Source: Gentiana macrophylla
Lineage: Eukaryota > Streptophyta > Magnoliopsida > Gentianales > Gentianaceae
Direction of reading: 5' to 3'
Length of the DNA: 64,000 bases
NCBI GenBank assembly: GCA_026214975.1
Contig: CM047805.1
Coordinates: 6,386,001-6,450,000, forward strand
Numbering within the stretch: the first letter of the stretch is position 1; each line of letters starts with the position of its first letter. A program made the translations under genes and the position numbers. The notes under the pieces were generated by a model. It searched no databases. It worked only from the letters and a program-made list of their open reading frames with translations, and was not told where the DNA came from. Positions 24,528 through 37,326 of this stretch are shown here, piece after piece.

Positions 24528-24699
24528 GAGGTTATGTGTGTGGATTTGCAGATTGAACGGAGTTGATCTTCACCATGACCGATGACCGGTGTTAGGGTTC
24601 TGAGATCAAAGGTATGTTCTTTAGCAAGAAGGATGTTGGCAATTAACGTTAAGATTGATAAATTTACAGTAAGAAACGTTTTTAGTCTGTGACAGATCA

Positions 24700-25620
24700 A
24701 GATGCGGGCCTTGTTGAAGCAACAAGGATTATGGACTTCTTTATCCGCTAGGGGATGCCAGTGCCGCATATTATGCCAATCTGGAGGAGAAATCACATTC
24801 AACCATCATGTTGTGCTTATCAGATGATGTTATCACAAAAGTTGTGGAAGATGACACCGCTGCCAAGTTATGGTCAAATTTTGAAAGCATTTATATGACT
24901 AAGTCATTGACCAACAAGTTGCTGCTGAAGCAGAGGCAGTTCAGCCTGAGGATGCATGAGGGACTTAGCTGAGAGATCATCTTGATCTCCTAATCACAAT
25001 ATTGCTGGATTTGAGGAATATTCATGTGAAGATTGAGGATGAAGATGCAACTCTGATTTTGTTGGTGTCACTACCATCATCATATGAGAACTTTGTGTAG
25101 TCCTTCGTAGTCAAAGGATACAAAGGGCTTTGTAGGATGTAAGGTCAGCCTTGCATGATAGGGAACTAAGACATAAGGCAGCAGGGACAGACAATCAGGC
25201 TGCTGGACTAGTAGTTAGCAGCAGTAGTAGGAAAAGACATAGGCAATCTGGAATGAAGAAAAATTCAAGAAGACATGGTCCAAAAGTCCCAAGTCCACAA
25301 ATGTCTGCAATTATTGTAAGCAGTGAGGACATTGGAGTCCTATTGTCCAAAGAAGAAGAAAAACTAGGATAGCAGTTCTGGCACAGCTGTGGTAGCACTT
25401 GGGCATGACTCAGATGAGGATTTGGTTCTAGTGGCAGGGGAGTCAGCACATCATGGGGATGTGTGGATTCTGGACTCTTGAGCATCCTATCATATTTGTC
25501 CACACATGGAATGGTTCTTAAGCTAGGACCAGATAGATGGAGGGCATATTTCTGTGGCCAATGTTGGTCCCAAAGAAGGGTAAAACTATAGTCAGAGGGA
25601 GAGTGGTGAATGACTATAGT
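24700..25620 (+). pseudogene. Copia gag and protease remnant
   Basis: Gag (UBN2-type) blocks are readable: HSTIMLCLSDDVITKVVED, LWSNFESIYMTKSLTNKLLL (24872-24930) and KQRQFSLRMHEG. A decayed CCHC zinc knuckle lies near 25305 (NYCKQ, stop, GHWSPIV). The aspartic protease start near 25465 reads VWILDS, stop, ASYHICPHMEWF, so the DSGA active site is interrupted by a stop. Multiple stops and frameshifts make it non-functional. Confidence 0.8.
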
Positions 25621-25865
25621 GGAGTTTGAAAAACTATTCTTATATTTAAAAGCTTTTGGGCAGCGGATAAATCCCTTCTTTAAATGTTGGTTCAAAGTAG
25701 TTTATGCAGTCACAGATATAAAATGCAATGAAATAAAGTGCTGTAAATTAAATAGCTAAAAGAAAATAGACACAAAGGTTTATAGTGATTCAGGGTGGTG
25801 TAATCCCTTAATCCACTCTTCTCCTGTGATGATTGGAGGAATTCACTATTGTTTTCACAGATACA

Positions 25866-25870
25866 ATAGC
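25866..25870. repeat. target site duplication ATAGC, left copy
   Basis: ATAGC here and at 35442-35446 flanks the complete Copia element. Confidence 0.95.
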
Positions 25871-27587
25871 TGTTAGGTGTAGTGCCCGAAAGACAATTTT
25901 TGTAATTTTTTTAATTAATAAATGACAAATTTTATTATTCTTCTTATTTGCTTTGTGCTTATATAATATACACTGCTGCAAACCCTAAATATATCTGTAT
26001 GTAACCACTTAGCTCAAGGTATGGAATGCACGAGAGGATTGAGTTAAGGTAATATACTTAAATCATAGTCCGTGGTGAACTTAATCGAGTTTAGGTCTCT
26101 TGATTAAAACACCAATAATTCGCCTGCAATACCATAGGGTGTGATAGTCTTATCCGGACTATTGGTAGAGGTACCTACGTGGGGCATTTATATATGATGG
26201 CATTCATATAGATCGACCGATTTAATCAGATTTCTGATATAATTCCGTAATCGAGGAATCTCATTAAATCATTAGATGATCATATATGGATCAACCTTAA
26301 TCCCGAGGTGATCACAGGTGTTGTTTGTCTCGGGTAGTGTTTGATGTGTTAGTTACGGTTCACTTAAATATGTGTTCCAAGCCACTTCTCGTGGGCACTA
26401 TCTCCTCGATGAGTGAGTAGTTCTGATTTTCACAGACATGGAATCCATTCCTTCCTCGCAGAAGTAGAGAGACACCCTCTTATTTGTTAGCCCTAAAAAG
26501 TGATCGATCCCGGAGTTCGTGATTTGACTAATTAGCTACTAGTCGATATGCATACTAATTGATCATCGTGGGTTAATGGTAAATAAGGATAAGATATTCT
26601 TCTCGAGTCGGGTTCACGGAGACTTCCCACCGTAATGGACAATCATGGAGGGTTAATCCGTATGTAGTGATTATATCAATGGACGCTTATTCACTCTATG
26701 GGTTGAGTATAAGTATACATCTATAATCGGTAGAGTTCGGGCTGGGTTTATGGTATGCATCTCGAATTAATAATTAATGTACTTATTCGGTTCGATGAAT
26801 AATTAATTATTGGAGCTACTGGTTATAGGCCCATGGTCCCCGATGTGGCTTCTGTAATTCAGACTAATAATCTTGTTATTTGGGCCTCAGTGATAAATAA
26901 TTGGTTGGGCTAATTAATTGATATGCATGAATATTATTTAGTTGGGCTAAATAATATAATACACATAAAAGACATTTTATGTGGGCTTAGTAACCCTACA
27001 AGGTGGCGCCAATGTGATGTTATTTAATTAGAGAGAAATTAGTTTTCTTGGATAATTATTTGACATGTGATTTATCTTTTATTTGTTAAATGATGATTCA
27101 TGAAATATTAGATAATAATATGATTTATCCTAATTTGTTTGGGATAATCATTTTATTTATCTTTTATTTAGAATAAAGGATTAATGTTATAATTATCTCT
27201 TAATTATTAAATCCTTGGAGGACAATGATTACTCTCCTATATAAAGAGAGTTCTCCCAAGCCTTAGGTATTGGCAAAATTTCGCATATACCACCAAAATA
27301 AGAGGAAAAAATTAGTTTTCTTGTCTAGGATTTTTAGAAGAAGGAAAACTCTAAGTTTTTCTTGATGTTGCATATCAAGGAGGTTCGTGTATCAAGAAGG
27401 GTGTCCACCAACCGCCATTTGGAGAACACACCGGAAGATCAAGGCATCTCTTCCCGATATTGGTAACATGATCTTAACCCCTTGTAGTAGTTTAAGTCCT
27501 TTAATTATGTATTGTGATGTATAAGTCGTGATCCATCCGCCGCGCTGTAGATCTAACTCGCTTAGATCTAAGATCCTACATCCTTCA
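25871..27587 (+). repeat. 5' LTR of the complete Copia
   Basis: 1717 bp, TG...CA. TATATAAA at 27238-27245 is the likely promoter. Confidence 0.95.
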
Positions 27588-27589
27588 TG

Positions 27590-27602
27590 TGGTATCGTAG
27601 AC
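27590..27602 (+). promoter_or_regulatory. primer binding site of the complete Copia
   Basis: TGGTATCGTAGAC two bases after the LTR is a variant of the initiator-Met primer site TGGTATCAGAGC. Confidence 0.6.
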
Positions 27603-29651
27603 AAAGTCCACGGTTTATATAGTCATAATCATAATTAAACGATTTAAAGGAGTGGAATTGCATGTAGTAAATTTTATTTATTGTTTTATGCATTGATTAT
27701 GATTAATTGCTATGGTTGAAGAGATGGATTGGGGTTGACATCAAGTTACTCTCGTTAGATCTATTGTAAACTCATATAAACGATGAAAATTCATTAATAT
27801 GAGTATAGGAAATTATGTAATTTATTTTTATTGCAATTTTAATTTCCGTAAAATAGATCTGCTTAGTAGCTGTTTAGTTATTTTGTTTTTTCCGTTGATT
27901 GAACCGTTGAAACGATTTATCCCTCCGGTCAGAATCAAAATTGGAAGATGATGAACAATTACACAAAGTTTGGCATCGATCGGAGTCTGTTTTGATATCC
28001 GCTCATTGCTGCAAAGAAGCTGCTGTAATAGAAAAACGCAGATTCACGTAAACCCTAAATGTGACTTCCTCGAATTTCTGGAGAGTTTAGACCGCTGAAA
28101 TGCAAATCCAACCGGTCGATAGATAAATATGGAGTTTTTGACGTGGAATACAAATTTCAGGTCGATCGATTCATCTCACCCCGATCGGCCTCGCTGGTCT
28201 CTTTGAGGCGCCAGCTGTAAAAGTCGATCCAAAGAACAAGTTGGGCGGCTCATCGAGAAAATTGACAAGTCAAAGCTCTGATCTAACCATCCATATTGAA
28301 GCCCGAGGAATGAAGAACAGATCTGGAAAGTTTCGCTGATCCGAGTTCGCTTATTTTTCCGATCGTTGAAGATTTTAAACAACTACTGATTAGGGTTTCT
28401 ATTTTTATTTTATAGATTAGATACGGGGTGCCAACGGTCCATCTCGATGTTTATTTTCCGCACTAGTATACATGTTTAGATTGTATGTGTAGAACCGAAA
28501 ATTGCCATGACATGCATCATATCATGAATTCCACTCCATATGCATACATGTAGAAATTAATTCGAGGAATTAGTTAAGCATGTATAAAACACGCAATTAG
28601 TTTTAATTAATTGTTTGATATTAATTAGAAACTAATTAGGTAAAAACCGAGGAACACGGGTTTTTCAATCGTCAAGGTTGGGTGATGGATTCTCGTGAAT
28701 CCCACTCTGCGAAAAGCATAAGGATTAAAATCCCAAACCTCGTGGGTTAAGGTGTTGGATTCTCGCTGAATTCCACCTTACCTAGACGAGATTACGCTTT
28801 TTGTTCCGTAGTGTCTACGTGAAAGTTTGATGTTTAAGGATTGATAATCACGGGCAAACATGGTTCGAAAGTGGTTTAACCACGGTTGGGTGGTCAACGC
28901 GAGCTACGGCTCGATCGACTTCACCCTCCACGCGTGGCGCTTGCACGGGGTCCGCAAGGCCGAGCCATCCGAAGAGCCACCGCGCTCAATGGAGCTCCCT
29001 AGTCTTGACCCGTCCGATGGCCACATATGTTCCAACGAATTGGTCGGGTGGGCTAGCCCACGAGCCGACAACATTCGGGCCTATGATTTATTGTTCCTTA
29101 ATGTAACGCCAAGTCCAAAAACGTGATCAAGAAACCCACCACTTTTTCAAAATATTAAGTGGAGCGGAGAGAGAGACACCGACCCCACGGCCTCTACCGC
29201 TGACACAAGCAACGTGAGAGAATGGTGACGCCGTGTCGGCCTAGGACCGGCCTCCTAAGGAAGGCCTTCACCGCTATCAAAATTCAACGCTTGGTCTCCG
29301 AAAGGATAGGATTTTGGGTATTCGCCGAGTCACTGACCAACCCTAAGGCGGCACACTCGGCGTCTACCTAAAAATCTGAAATAGTAGGTCACACTCATAA
29401 AGGGTATTTTGGTAATACCTTGGCTGAAAAAGGAAAGGTGATTGACGATCACAAATGAGATGTTCGATTCTCAATTTGATCTTCAATATTAATCGAAACC
29501 TCTTTGACCTACCCTAAGGCGGCACTGAGGTGAGAGATTAAGTCCTTGGAACGGTAGGATAGACTATAAGTACTTAGTTTATTGTTCCTAAAATTTATTA
29601 CCTGCTTATGAACTTGAATTTAATTTCTCGCCATTTTACTTTACAAAGATC
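27603..29651 (+). other. 2-kb untranslated leader of the complete Copia
   Basis: There is no gag until 29652. The leader has repeated pieces (CCCTAAGGCGGCAC at about 29341 and 29514; GATTCTCG with GAATYCCAC near 28690 and 28757), four CGATCG sites (27977, 28163, 28182, 28360) and a GC-richer open frame of 88 codons at 28860-29126. That frame resembles no protein I know and may be a captured fragment or chance. Confidence 0.6.
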
Positions 29652-30349
29652 ATGTCGTCTCGCATTTCTTTATCATTAAATGATAAGTTGACCGGAAACA
29701 ATTTTTCAAAGTGGAAAAGTAACCTCAACGTTGTTCTCGCCTTTGAAAATGTTCAACACACCTTGACTTCACTATTCCAAAGATTTACCGCTCAATTTCC
29801 AAAGCCGAGAAGAAAGTCGGCAGAAGTGGACTGAGGTAGACAACAAAGCGCGGGGCATCATGTTAGCCTCAATATCGGAGATCATAAGGACCAAATGTGA
29901 GAACTTTGGCACTGCAAAAGAAATGATGTAGCACCTCATTTCCATGTTTGGCGCACCCTCTGATCAGGCCCGACACGAGGTCATCCGATGGTCGTGGAAC
30001 GCGAAGATGAGGAAGGGTCAGTCAGAAACGGGTCATGTGATGAACATGATCAATTACTTCACTGATGCTGAGACTCACAGCTCCAAGTTCGACGAAGTGA
30101 CTCAAGTGAGCATGATTCTCGAATCACTCTCACCTGATTTCCTCCGGCTCAAGACCAACTACGCCATGAACAAGCTTAAGTTTGACTTGACGCGTTGATA
30201 AATGAGTCGCAGATATTCAAGGGTTTCAACCAACGTACGGGCCTCGAAGGGAAAAGAAAGTCAAGCCAATCTGGCCAAGCTAAGTCACAAACAAAGGGAC
30301 AAAGGGAAAGCCAAAAGCCAAGCCCGTGAAAGAATAGAAATCAAAGTCC
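29652..30349 (+). pseudogene. Copia gag, frameshifted
   Basis: The gag start MSSRISLSLNDKLTGNNFSK is a typical Copia N-terminus. The UBN2-type core continues in another frame from about 29944 (ETGHVMNMINYF, SMILESLSPDFLRLKTNY), then a further shift carries LINESQIFKGFNQRTG. A TGA at 29832 and at least two frameshifts prevent a full Gag. Confidence 0.85.
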
Positions 30350-30964
30350 ATGAAGAAGAAAGCAAAAAAGCATGTTCCTTCCAAACCTAAGGGTAAGTGC
30401 ATTCACTGTGGAGAGGTAGGGCATTGGCGCATGCTGTGCCCGAAATTCCTCAAAGAGGTGAAGGAAGGAAAGGGTCCGACAAACAAGGGGCATGATAAGA
30501 TAGGTAATTTACTTGTCTTAGAATCCTACTGTATAGCTAAAGATGTATCCTCTTGGGTACTGGATTCTGGAGCTACTAATCATGTTTGTACTTCTTTGCA
30601 GATCCTTAGTTCATATGAGGAGCTGGAGGATGGGGCGCACCAGATGAGAGTTGGCAACGGTGCAAAATATTTCACTAAAGCAAAGGGAGTAGTTAGTTTA
30701 GTATTTGGGAATAAAGTCCTTAAATTGGACAATGTCTATTATGTTCCTCATTTTCGAAGAAATTTAATTTCAATGTCTGTTTTGCAAGAACAATTATATT
30801 CATTATCTATTGAGTGTAATAAGATTGTTATTTCCAGAAATGGACGTGACTTGTGTTCTGCATGTTTAGAAAACGGATTGTATATTATTAAACCAACCGA
30901 TACTCCACTTCTTAACACTGAAATGTTTAGAGTAGCACATCAAAGTTCTACTAAAAGGCAGTAG
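30350..30964 (+). CDS. Copia zinc knuckle and aspartic protease segment
   Basis: An open stretch of 204 codons carries the Gag CCHC zinc knuckle (CIHCGEVGHWRMLC) and then the aspartic protease (SSWVLDSGATNHVC, active site DSGA), followed by the pre-integrase linker (LENGLYIIKP). It belongs to the gag-pol polyprotein of this element. Its upstream and downstream parts are frameshifted, so it would not be made as a normal polyprotein. Confidence 0.85.
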   Translation: MKKKAKKHVPSKPKGKCIHCGEVGHWRMLCPKFLKEVKEGKGPTNKGHDKIGNLLVLESYCIAKDVSSWVLDSGATNHVCTSLQILSSYEELEDGAHQMRVGNGAKYFTKAKGVVSLVFGNKVLKLDNVYYVPHFRRNLISMSVLQEQLYSLSIECNKIVISRNGRDLCSACLENGLYIIKPTDTPLLNTEMFRVAHQSSTKRQ

Positions 30965-32122
30965 GTTTCTCAAAATGATAAAACATACCTTTGGCACCTT
31001 AGGCTAGGTCATATTTCCTGAAAGAATCAAAAGATCGCCAAAGATGGTCCCTTAAGTGAGTTATCTGTTGACTCACCGCTACCGCGATGCGAGTTTTGCC
31101 TGGAGGGAAAGATGACCAAGAGATCTTTTCACAAAGGGTAATAAGGCCAAAGAACCTTTAGAATTAGTACATTCAGATCGTGTGGTCCGATGAATGTGCA
31201 AAGCTAGAGGCGGATTCGAGTACTTTGTGACTTTCATCGACGACTACTCGAGATTCGATATGTTTATCTACCGATAGAAATCCAAGCTTTTGTAAAGTTT
31301 AAGGAATTCCAAGCGAGCCGAAAAGGCGATTGGGCAAGTCATCAAATGCCTTCGCCTCGATCGCGGAGGTGAGTACATGGATACCGATTTCACCGACTAC
31401 CTTTTGGAACATGGGATTTTTTCCCAACGCTCACGCCAGAACGCCTCAAAGAAAATGGAGTTGCTTTGAGTGGAGAAACAGACTTTAATAGACACGGTCG
31501 ATCCATGATGAGCTACACGCGTCACCGCCGGTTTCCTTTTGTGGACATGCCCTAAACAAGTGGTCCGCATTCTAAATGTGGTGTCGCAAAGTCCACCGAG
31601 AAAACACCTCTTGAGTTATGGAGTGGGAGTAAACCTAGTTTGTGACACTACCAGATTTGGGGTGTCCTGTGCATATGTGCGGAGGACAAGACTAGCAAAT
31701 TGCAAGCACGCATTTAAAGTATTTCTGCTTGTAGGTATGCAAAAGTGGACACGAGGAGGTTTCTTCTATGATCCGTAAGATCGTAAGGTAATAGTTTCGA
31801 CTAATGCCACTTTTCTCGAGGATCAGTACATGAAGGACTTCAAGCTTAGGAGTAAAGTCGTACTCGAGGAGTTACTTTCTGACGAAGTTAGACCACTGGT
31901 GACACTTAGTGTCACAAACAACAACACCACTGATACACCTATCGACCCTGACAGTCCTAGATCACTCAGACGTACCACCAGAGTGGTTCGGCCACCAGTG
32001 CGGTACGGTATGCAACCAGAGGCAAATATCGCCTTCTCTGATGGAGTGGAGGATGATCCAAAGGTCCTATCACAGGCTATGAATTATTCTCGATAAGGAC
32101 ATGTGGGTTGAGGTGATGAATT
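30965..32122 (+). pseudogene. Copia integrase, heavily decayed
   Basis: The GAG_pre-integrase motif WHLRLGHIS (near 30990) with LPRCEFCLEGKMTKRSF is readable. The catalytic core from 31140 to 31520 is scrambled by frameshifts. The integrase C-terminus resumes as TRGGFFYDP (31751) and VIVSTNATFLEDQYMKDF (31790-31840), leading into the linker to RT. It is non-functional. Confidence 0.8.
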
Positions 32123-33629
32123 GTGAGATGGAGTCTATGTACTCTAACTCACCTGAAACTTATGGATTGCCCTGAGGGTGTACAACCCATAGGCAGTAAA
32201 TGGATCTACAAGAGAAAGCGAGGATTGGATGGAAAGGTTGAAACCTTTAAAGCTCGGCTAGTGGCAAAAGGCTACACACAGAGAGAGGGAAACGATTACG
32301 AAGAAACCTTCTCCCCTGTGGCAATGCTGAAATCCATTCGGATCCTCCTTTCGATTGCTGCATGTCTAGATTATGAGATCTGGCAGATGGATGTTAAGAC
32401 AGCCTTCCTAAACGGCTATCTTGACGAGGAAATATATATGCAGCAACTAGAAGGATTTGTCGAGAAAGGCCAAAAGCACAAAGTGTGCAAGTTGCTCAGA
32501 TCCATTTATGGGTTAAAGCAAGCATCTCAGTCTTGGAATCATAGATTTGATGAAACAGTCAGGTCGTATGGTTTCGAACAAAACTTTGATGGTCCTTGTG
32601 TATACAAGAAGGTCGTCAAAGATCAGGTGGTGTTCTTAGTGTTGTATGTTGACGACATTCTGCTTATTGGACCCAATAACGGGATGTTGTCAGATGTGAA
32701 GAATTGGCTATCCATGCAATTCCAAATGAAAAATTTGGGAGAGGCGAGTTATATTCTGGGGATCCAAGTTATACGGGATCACAAGAATAGGATGTTGGCT
32801 CTGTCTCAAGCATCTTACATAGATAAGATGTTGTTGCGTTACCGCATGACGCATGCAAAGAAGGGTTTCCTACCAACCCGTCACGGCATTCAACTCTCTA
32901 AGAAGCGCCTCCACAGCACTCTTCGAGGAAATTGAGAGTATGGGACTAATACCATATGCTTCGGTTGTTGGTAGTCCGATGTATGCTATGTTGTGTGCTG
33001 CACCGCACATCTATTATGGCGTGGGCTTGGTCACCGATTTCACCCAATCCGGCATGGACCATTGGACGGCAAAGAAGAATCTCCTCAAGTATCTTAAGAG
33101 AACGAGGAATTATATGCTTGTATATTCGGGTGCGAGCCTGGATATAGCAGGGTACACTGATTCTGATTTTCAGTCAGATAAGCATGATCGTAAATCGACA
33201 TCAGGCTCAGTGTTTACTCTGGGAGGGGGAGCAATATTCTGGAGAAGCATCAAGCAATCCAGTACGGCCGACTCAACTATGGAAGCCAAATACATAGCAG
33301 CCTCTGAGGCAGCTAAATAAGCGGTATGGCTCAAGAAGTTCCTGGGAGATTTAGGAGTAATCCCAAATCCAGAAGATCCGATACGTCTCTACTGTGACAA
33401 CAACGGGGCCGTGTCGAATTCCAGAGAACCCCGAAGTCACCAAAAGTCAAAGAATATAGAGAGAAAGTACCATTTGATCAGAGAGATTGCTCAAAGAGGA
33501 GACATTTCCGTCATGAAAATCCCCTCAGCCGATAACCTTGCTGATCCGTTTACAAAGACGCTTAACATTGAGGTCTTTATGAGGCACTTGGAAAACATGG
33601 GTATTCAAAACATGAGTCATTTGCTTTAG
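32123..33629 (+). pseudogene. Copia reverse transcriptase and RNase H, two lesions
   Basis: RT is nearly intact: GSKWIYKRK, FKARLVAKGYTQREG, MDVKTAFLNGYLDEEIYM, YGLKQASQSWNHRF and the catalytic LVLYVDDILLIG (near 32640). RNase H follows with GYTDSDFQSD, STSGSVFTLGG, EAKYIAASEA, LYCDNNGAV and the terminal ADNLADPFTKTL. One frameshift occurs near 32,870 between RT and the RNase H connection, and one TAA lies at 33318-33320. This is the best-preserved pol segment of the element. Confidence 0.92.
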
Positions 33630-33703
33630 AGCAAGTGGGAGATGTAGTTCTTGCTTTAATAGTTAACATGTGTGCTCTAAAACAATTATTACTTGTCATT
33701 CGT

Positions 33704-33716
33704 GCAAGTGGGAGAT
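33704..33716 (+). promoter_or_regulatory. polypurine tract of the complete Copia
   Basis: GCAAGTGGGAGAT abuts the 3' LTR start at 33717. Confidence 0.8.
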
Positions 33717-35441
33717 TGTTAGGTGTAGTGCCCGAAAGACAATATTTGTAATTGTTTTAATTAATAAATGACAGATTTTATTATTCTTCTTATTTGCTTT
33801 GTGCTTATATAGTATACACTGCTGCAAACCCCTTTGTATATATGTATGTAACCACTTAGCTCGGTGTATGGAATGCACGAGAGGATTGAGTTAGTGGTGA
33901 TATACTTAAGCAGTTAGTCCGTGGTGAACTTAATCAGAGTTTAGGGTCTCTTGATTAAAACACCAATAATGCGCCTGCAATACCTTAGGGTGTGATAGTC
34001 TTATCCGACTATCGGTAGAGAGGTACCTACGTGGGGCATTTATATATGATGGCATTCATATAGGATCGACCGATTTAATCAGTATTTCGATATAATTCCG
34101 TAATCGAGGAATCTCATTAAATCATTAGATGATCATATATGGATCAACATTAATCCTGAGGTGATCACAGAGTGCTGCTTGTCTCGGGGTAGTGTTTGAT
34201 GTGTTAGTTACGGTTCACTTAAATATGTGTTCCAAGCCACTTCTTGTTGGCACTATCTCCTGATGAGTGAGTAGTTCTGATTTTCGCAGACATGGAATCC
34301 ATTCCTTCCTCAAGGGAAGTAGAGACAGCTCCCTTATTTGTTAGCCCTAAGAAAGTTATCGATCCCAGGAGTTCGATTTGACTAATTTGCTACTAGTCGA
34401 TATGCATACTAATTGATCATCGTGGGTTAATGGTAAATAAAGATAAGATATTCTCGAGTCGGGTTCACTGAGACTTCCCACTCACAATGGACAAATCTAT
34501 GGAGGGTTAATCCGTATGTAGTTATTATATCAATGGACGCTTATTCACTCTATGGGTTGAGTATAAGTATACATCTATAATCGGTAGAGTTCGGTTCGGG
34601 GTTTATGGTGGCGTAATCCCGGCATTAATAATTAATGTACTTATTGGGTTCGATGAATAATTAATTATTGAGCTACTTATATAGTCCATGGTCCCCGATG
34701 TGGCTTCGTAATTCGGACTAATAATCTTTTATTTGGGCCTCAAAGATAATTAATTGGTCAAGCTAATTAATTGATATGCATGGATATTATTTAGTTGGGC
34801 TAAATAATATAATACACATAAAAGACATTTTATGTGGGCTTAGTAACCCTACAAGGTGGCGCCAATGTGATGTTATTTAATTAGAGAGAAATTAGTTTTC
34901 TTGGATAATTATTTGACATGTGATTTATCTTTTATTTCTTAAATGATAATTCATGGAATATTAGATAATAATATGATTTATCCTAATTTGTTTGGGATAA
35001 TCATTTTATTTATCTTTTATTTGGAATAAAGGATTAATGTAATAATTATCTCTTAATTATTAAATCCTTGGAGGACAAGGTTTACTCTCCCATATAAAGA
35101 GAGTTCTCCCAAGCCTTATGTATTGGCAAAATTTCGCATATACCACCAAAATAAGAGAAAAAAAATTAGTTTTCTTGTCTAGGGTTTTTAGAAGAAGGAA
35201 AACTCTAAGTTTTTCTTGGTGTTGCATATCAAGGAGGTTCGTGTATCAAGAAGGGTGTCTATCAACCGCCGTTTGGAGAACACATCGGAAGATCAAGGCG
35301 TCTCTTCCTGATATTGGTAACATGATCTTAACCCCCTTGGAGTAGTTTAAGTCCTTTAATTATGTATTGTGATGTTTAAGTCGTGATCCATCCGCTGCGC
35401 GTAGATCTAACTCGTTTAGATCTAAGATCCTACATCCTTCA
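33717..35441 (+). repeat. 3' LTR of the complete Copia
   Basis: 1725 bp, near copy of the 5' LTR, with visible substitutions and small indels. ORFs predicted inside are not genes. Confidence 0.95.
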
Positions 35442-35446
35442 ATAGC
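35442..35446. repeat. target site duplication ATAGC, right copy
   Basis: Matches 25866-25870. Confidence 0.95.
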
Positions 35447-36508
35447 ACGATTGTCCTTGACTACACAAGCTTCACAAGCTATAAGACTATCACTCTTTGG
35501 CTTCAAAAGCTTCAGTGACTCGATCTTTCAACACTGCTCCTTGAGAAAAATCTTCAAAGAGCTATCACAAAGGTTGCAACTCCTTCGATTCCCTCTCGAT
35601 TCATTTGCCCAGATTGGTGTGAATTGGATTCATAGATTTGTTGATCAAACTCGGTGCTTGATGTGGAATTGACGTTCTTGTTTCGAGTTGATCTCTAGAT
35701 GTATCCTTTAAGTTTAGATCAAAGGCTTTCAAATTGACAGAGTTTCGCTTGTTTCTTATCGATTCAATCGTTGTTATTCTTGTCTGCCTTTGCCTTCTAT
35801 TTATTGCCTTGATAATCCTTGATTTGAATTTCCGTCTGCTGGCTATTTAATGTGTGGAATAATCCTTGATTTCATTCTTGATTCCCTTCATTGTAATGTC
35901 CTTGATTTCGTGATCGGATTTACTTCAAACGTATAGCGTAAAATCCGTCCTTGATTGATTCTTGATTGATTGTGCATTGAATGCTTGATCCTCTCGAATC
36001 TTCCTTATTTTTCATAATCGTAACAAGCATAGTTCACTCTGTTGTCTCTTCACTTGATCCGTTACTTGAACGGTTGAGTGTTTTAGATCTTACTTCACAT
36101 CTTCATTTTTACTCTACCGATAGATGCTTTACTTTGCCGGTTCACAAGATTGTTATTATTTTCTTTGTTATTTCAGTACTTCTTGTACTTCACTAATCCT
36201 TGATTTGGGTGAGATCGCTTTACACCATATTTGACAATGTATTCCATCATTTGAATTTTAACTTGACTTATCCAAGGTCATCACAGACTTCCTCGGTTAT
36301 AAGTCGACCATAATGTCTTCATGCTTCTCCGATGGTACTTGGTCGGATTCACTCTCTTTGGATTTCTGCTTTACTTAGCCATCCTACCAACTAGTACAAT
36401 ACTTTTCTGACTCAACTTATACAACATGTCAGACTCTGAGTAAATACTTATACAAAGATTTCTAACTATTTCAGGGCCATCATCAAAACATAATAAATGT
36501 TCCTAACA

Positions 36509-36521
36509 ATTTCCCCCTTTT
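36509..36521 (-). promoter_or_regulatory. polypurine tract of the Sirevirus-like element
   Basis: On the minus strand AAAAAGGGGGAAAT directly precedes TGTTAGGAAC, the start of the 3' LTR. Confidence 0.8.
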
Positions 36522-37321
36522 TGATGATGCCAAAACCCTCATAAGCCTTAACATAAGTACGCAAATATTTCATAATAATAGAATAAAACTCAAAAACATT
36601 ATTCACCCATTCAAGGGCAATAAGACAAGTACGTTTAAAACAGATTCAGAGTGCTACGTCTACATTTTGCTTAAGTCTTGTTTGTCCCTCTTGAACTTTG
36701 TAGTCTGAACCTCCTTCATGTCTTTCCAATTTATTTCTGGGAACTTCCATTTCCAGTAGGCCATAGCAGTGTACTCAGAGACCCCAAGAAATACTCTCTT
36801 GTTGGTGAGTCTATGGAAGTCAGGCATAGTCTCATTTGCCTTGGGCTCTCCAAGGTATTTTACAAGTCCGTCCCTAAGCTTCATCAATGTGCGAATCAAA
36901 GAAACTTGAGATTCTTGAACATACCTCATTGTTCTCTGCCGGTAAATTCTCCCATAGATCAAGAATTTTACTATGTTGTTGAAATCTTCCCCGTTGTTCA
37001 CTAGATAGATCTTCCGGTCCTTGTGCGGAAAGGGTATGGCTTTGAACTTGGTCACTGGGTTGAGCCAGATCTAATATTTTGCTTGAGAGATGCATACTCC
37101 TTCTTAACATCATTGTAGACTTTGGCCATATCAATTCTCAACTTCTCATCATAGTAGGTTAGCCAATCTGCCCATGCTTCATCCTGCTTTTGATTTAGAT
37201 ACAGAGTATCCTGGACCCTGAAGAACTCTTTCACAATTTCCAATGCTTCATCATCATACTCTTGCATGTTTCTGTGAGTTGTGAACGATATTTTCTCACA
37301 AGAATATCTGGTACAGTTGAT

Positions 37322-37326
37322 GCCTC
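37322..37326. repeat. target site duplication GCCTC, left copy
   Basis: GCCTC here and at 43181-43185 flanks the LARD. Confidence 0.95.

Larger units (their letters stand above)
24150..25684 (+). mobile_element. 5' remnant of a plus-strand Copia element
   Basis: An LTR-like end (TTTTAACA, finishing at 24512, with TATAAATA at 24281) is followed at 24516 by TGGTATCAGAG, the initiator-Met tRNA primer binding site of Copia elements, then by gag and protease remnants. It stops at about 25685 where the LTR of another Copia begins. The LTR start is uncertain; TGTTTGCGTG near 24152 is one candidate. Confidence 0.7.
25871..35441 (+). mobile_element. complete plus-strand Copia retrotransposon (9.57 kb)
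   Basis: Paired LTRs (25871-27587 and 33717-35441), both TGTTAGGTGTAGTGC...CATCCTTCA, are flanked by the 5-bp duplication ATAGC. A primer binding site, a 2-kb leader, gag, protease, integrase remains, RT and RNase H follow in Copia order (integrase before RT), then a polypurine tract. The LTRs differ by scattered substitutions and small indels. It is inserted in the LTR of the Sirevirus-like element. The coding region is broken, so it is non-autonomous now. Confidence 0.95.
25685..36508 (-). repeat. 3' LTR of the Sirevirus-like element, split by a Copia insertion
   Basis: The LTR begins on the minus strand at 36508 (TGTTAGGAACATTTATTATG) right after a polypurine tract. It runs to 35442, then continues at 25870 beyond the inserted Copia. 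A TG (rc CA) at about 25685 is the likely end, giving roughly 1.25 kb once the insert is removed. That left boundary is inferred from composition only. Confidence 0.65.

Noticed and set aside
27977..28365. Four CGATCG sites in the Copia leader as another palindrome cluster
   Set aside because: Only six bases are shared, spacing is wide and they are not upstream of a TATA box. Too weak to group with the LTR clusters.
35118..35345. 75-codon ORF after the complete Copia pol
   Set aside because: It lies inside the 3' LTR, and the matching place in the 5' LTR is not conserved as coding.
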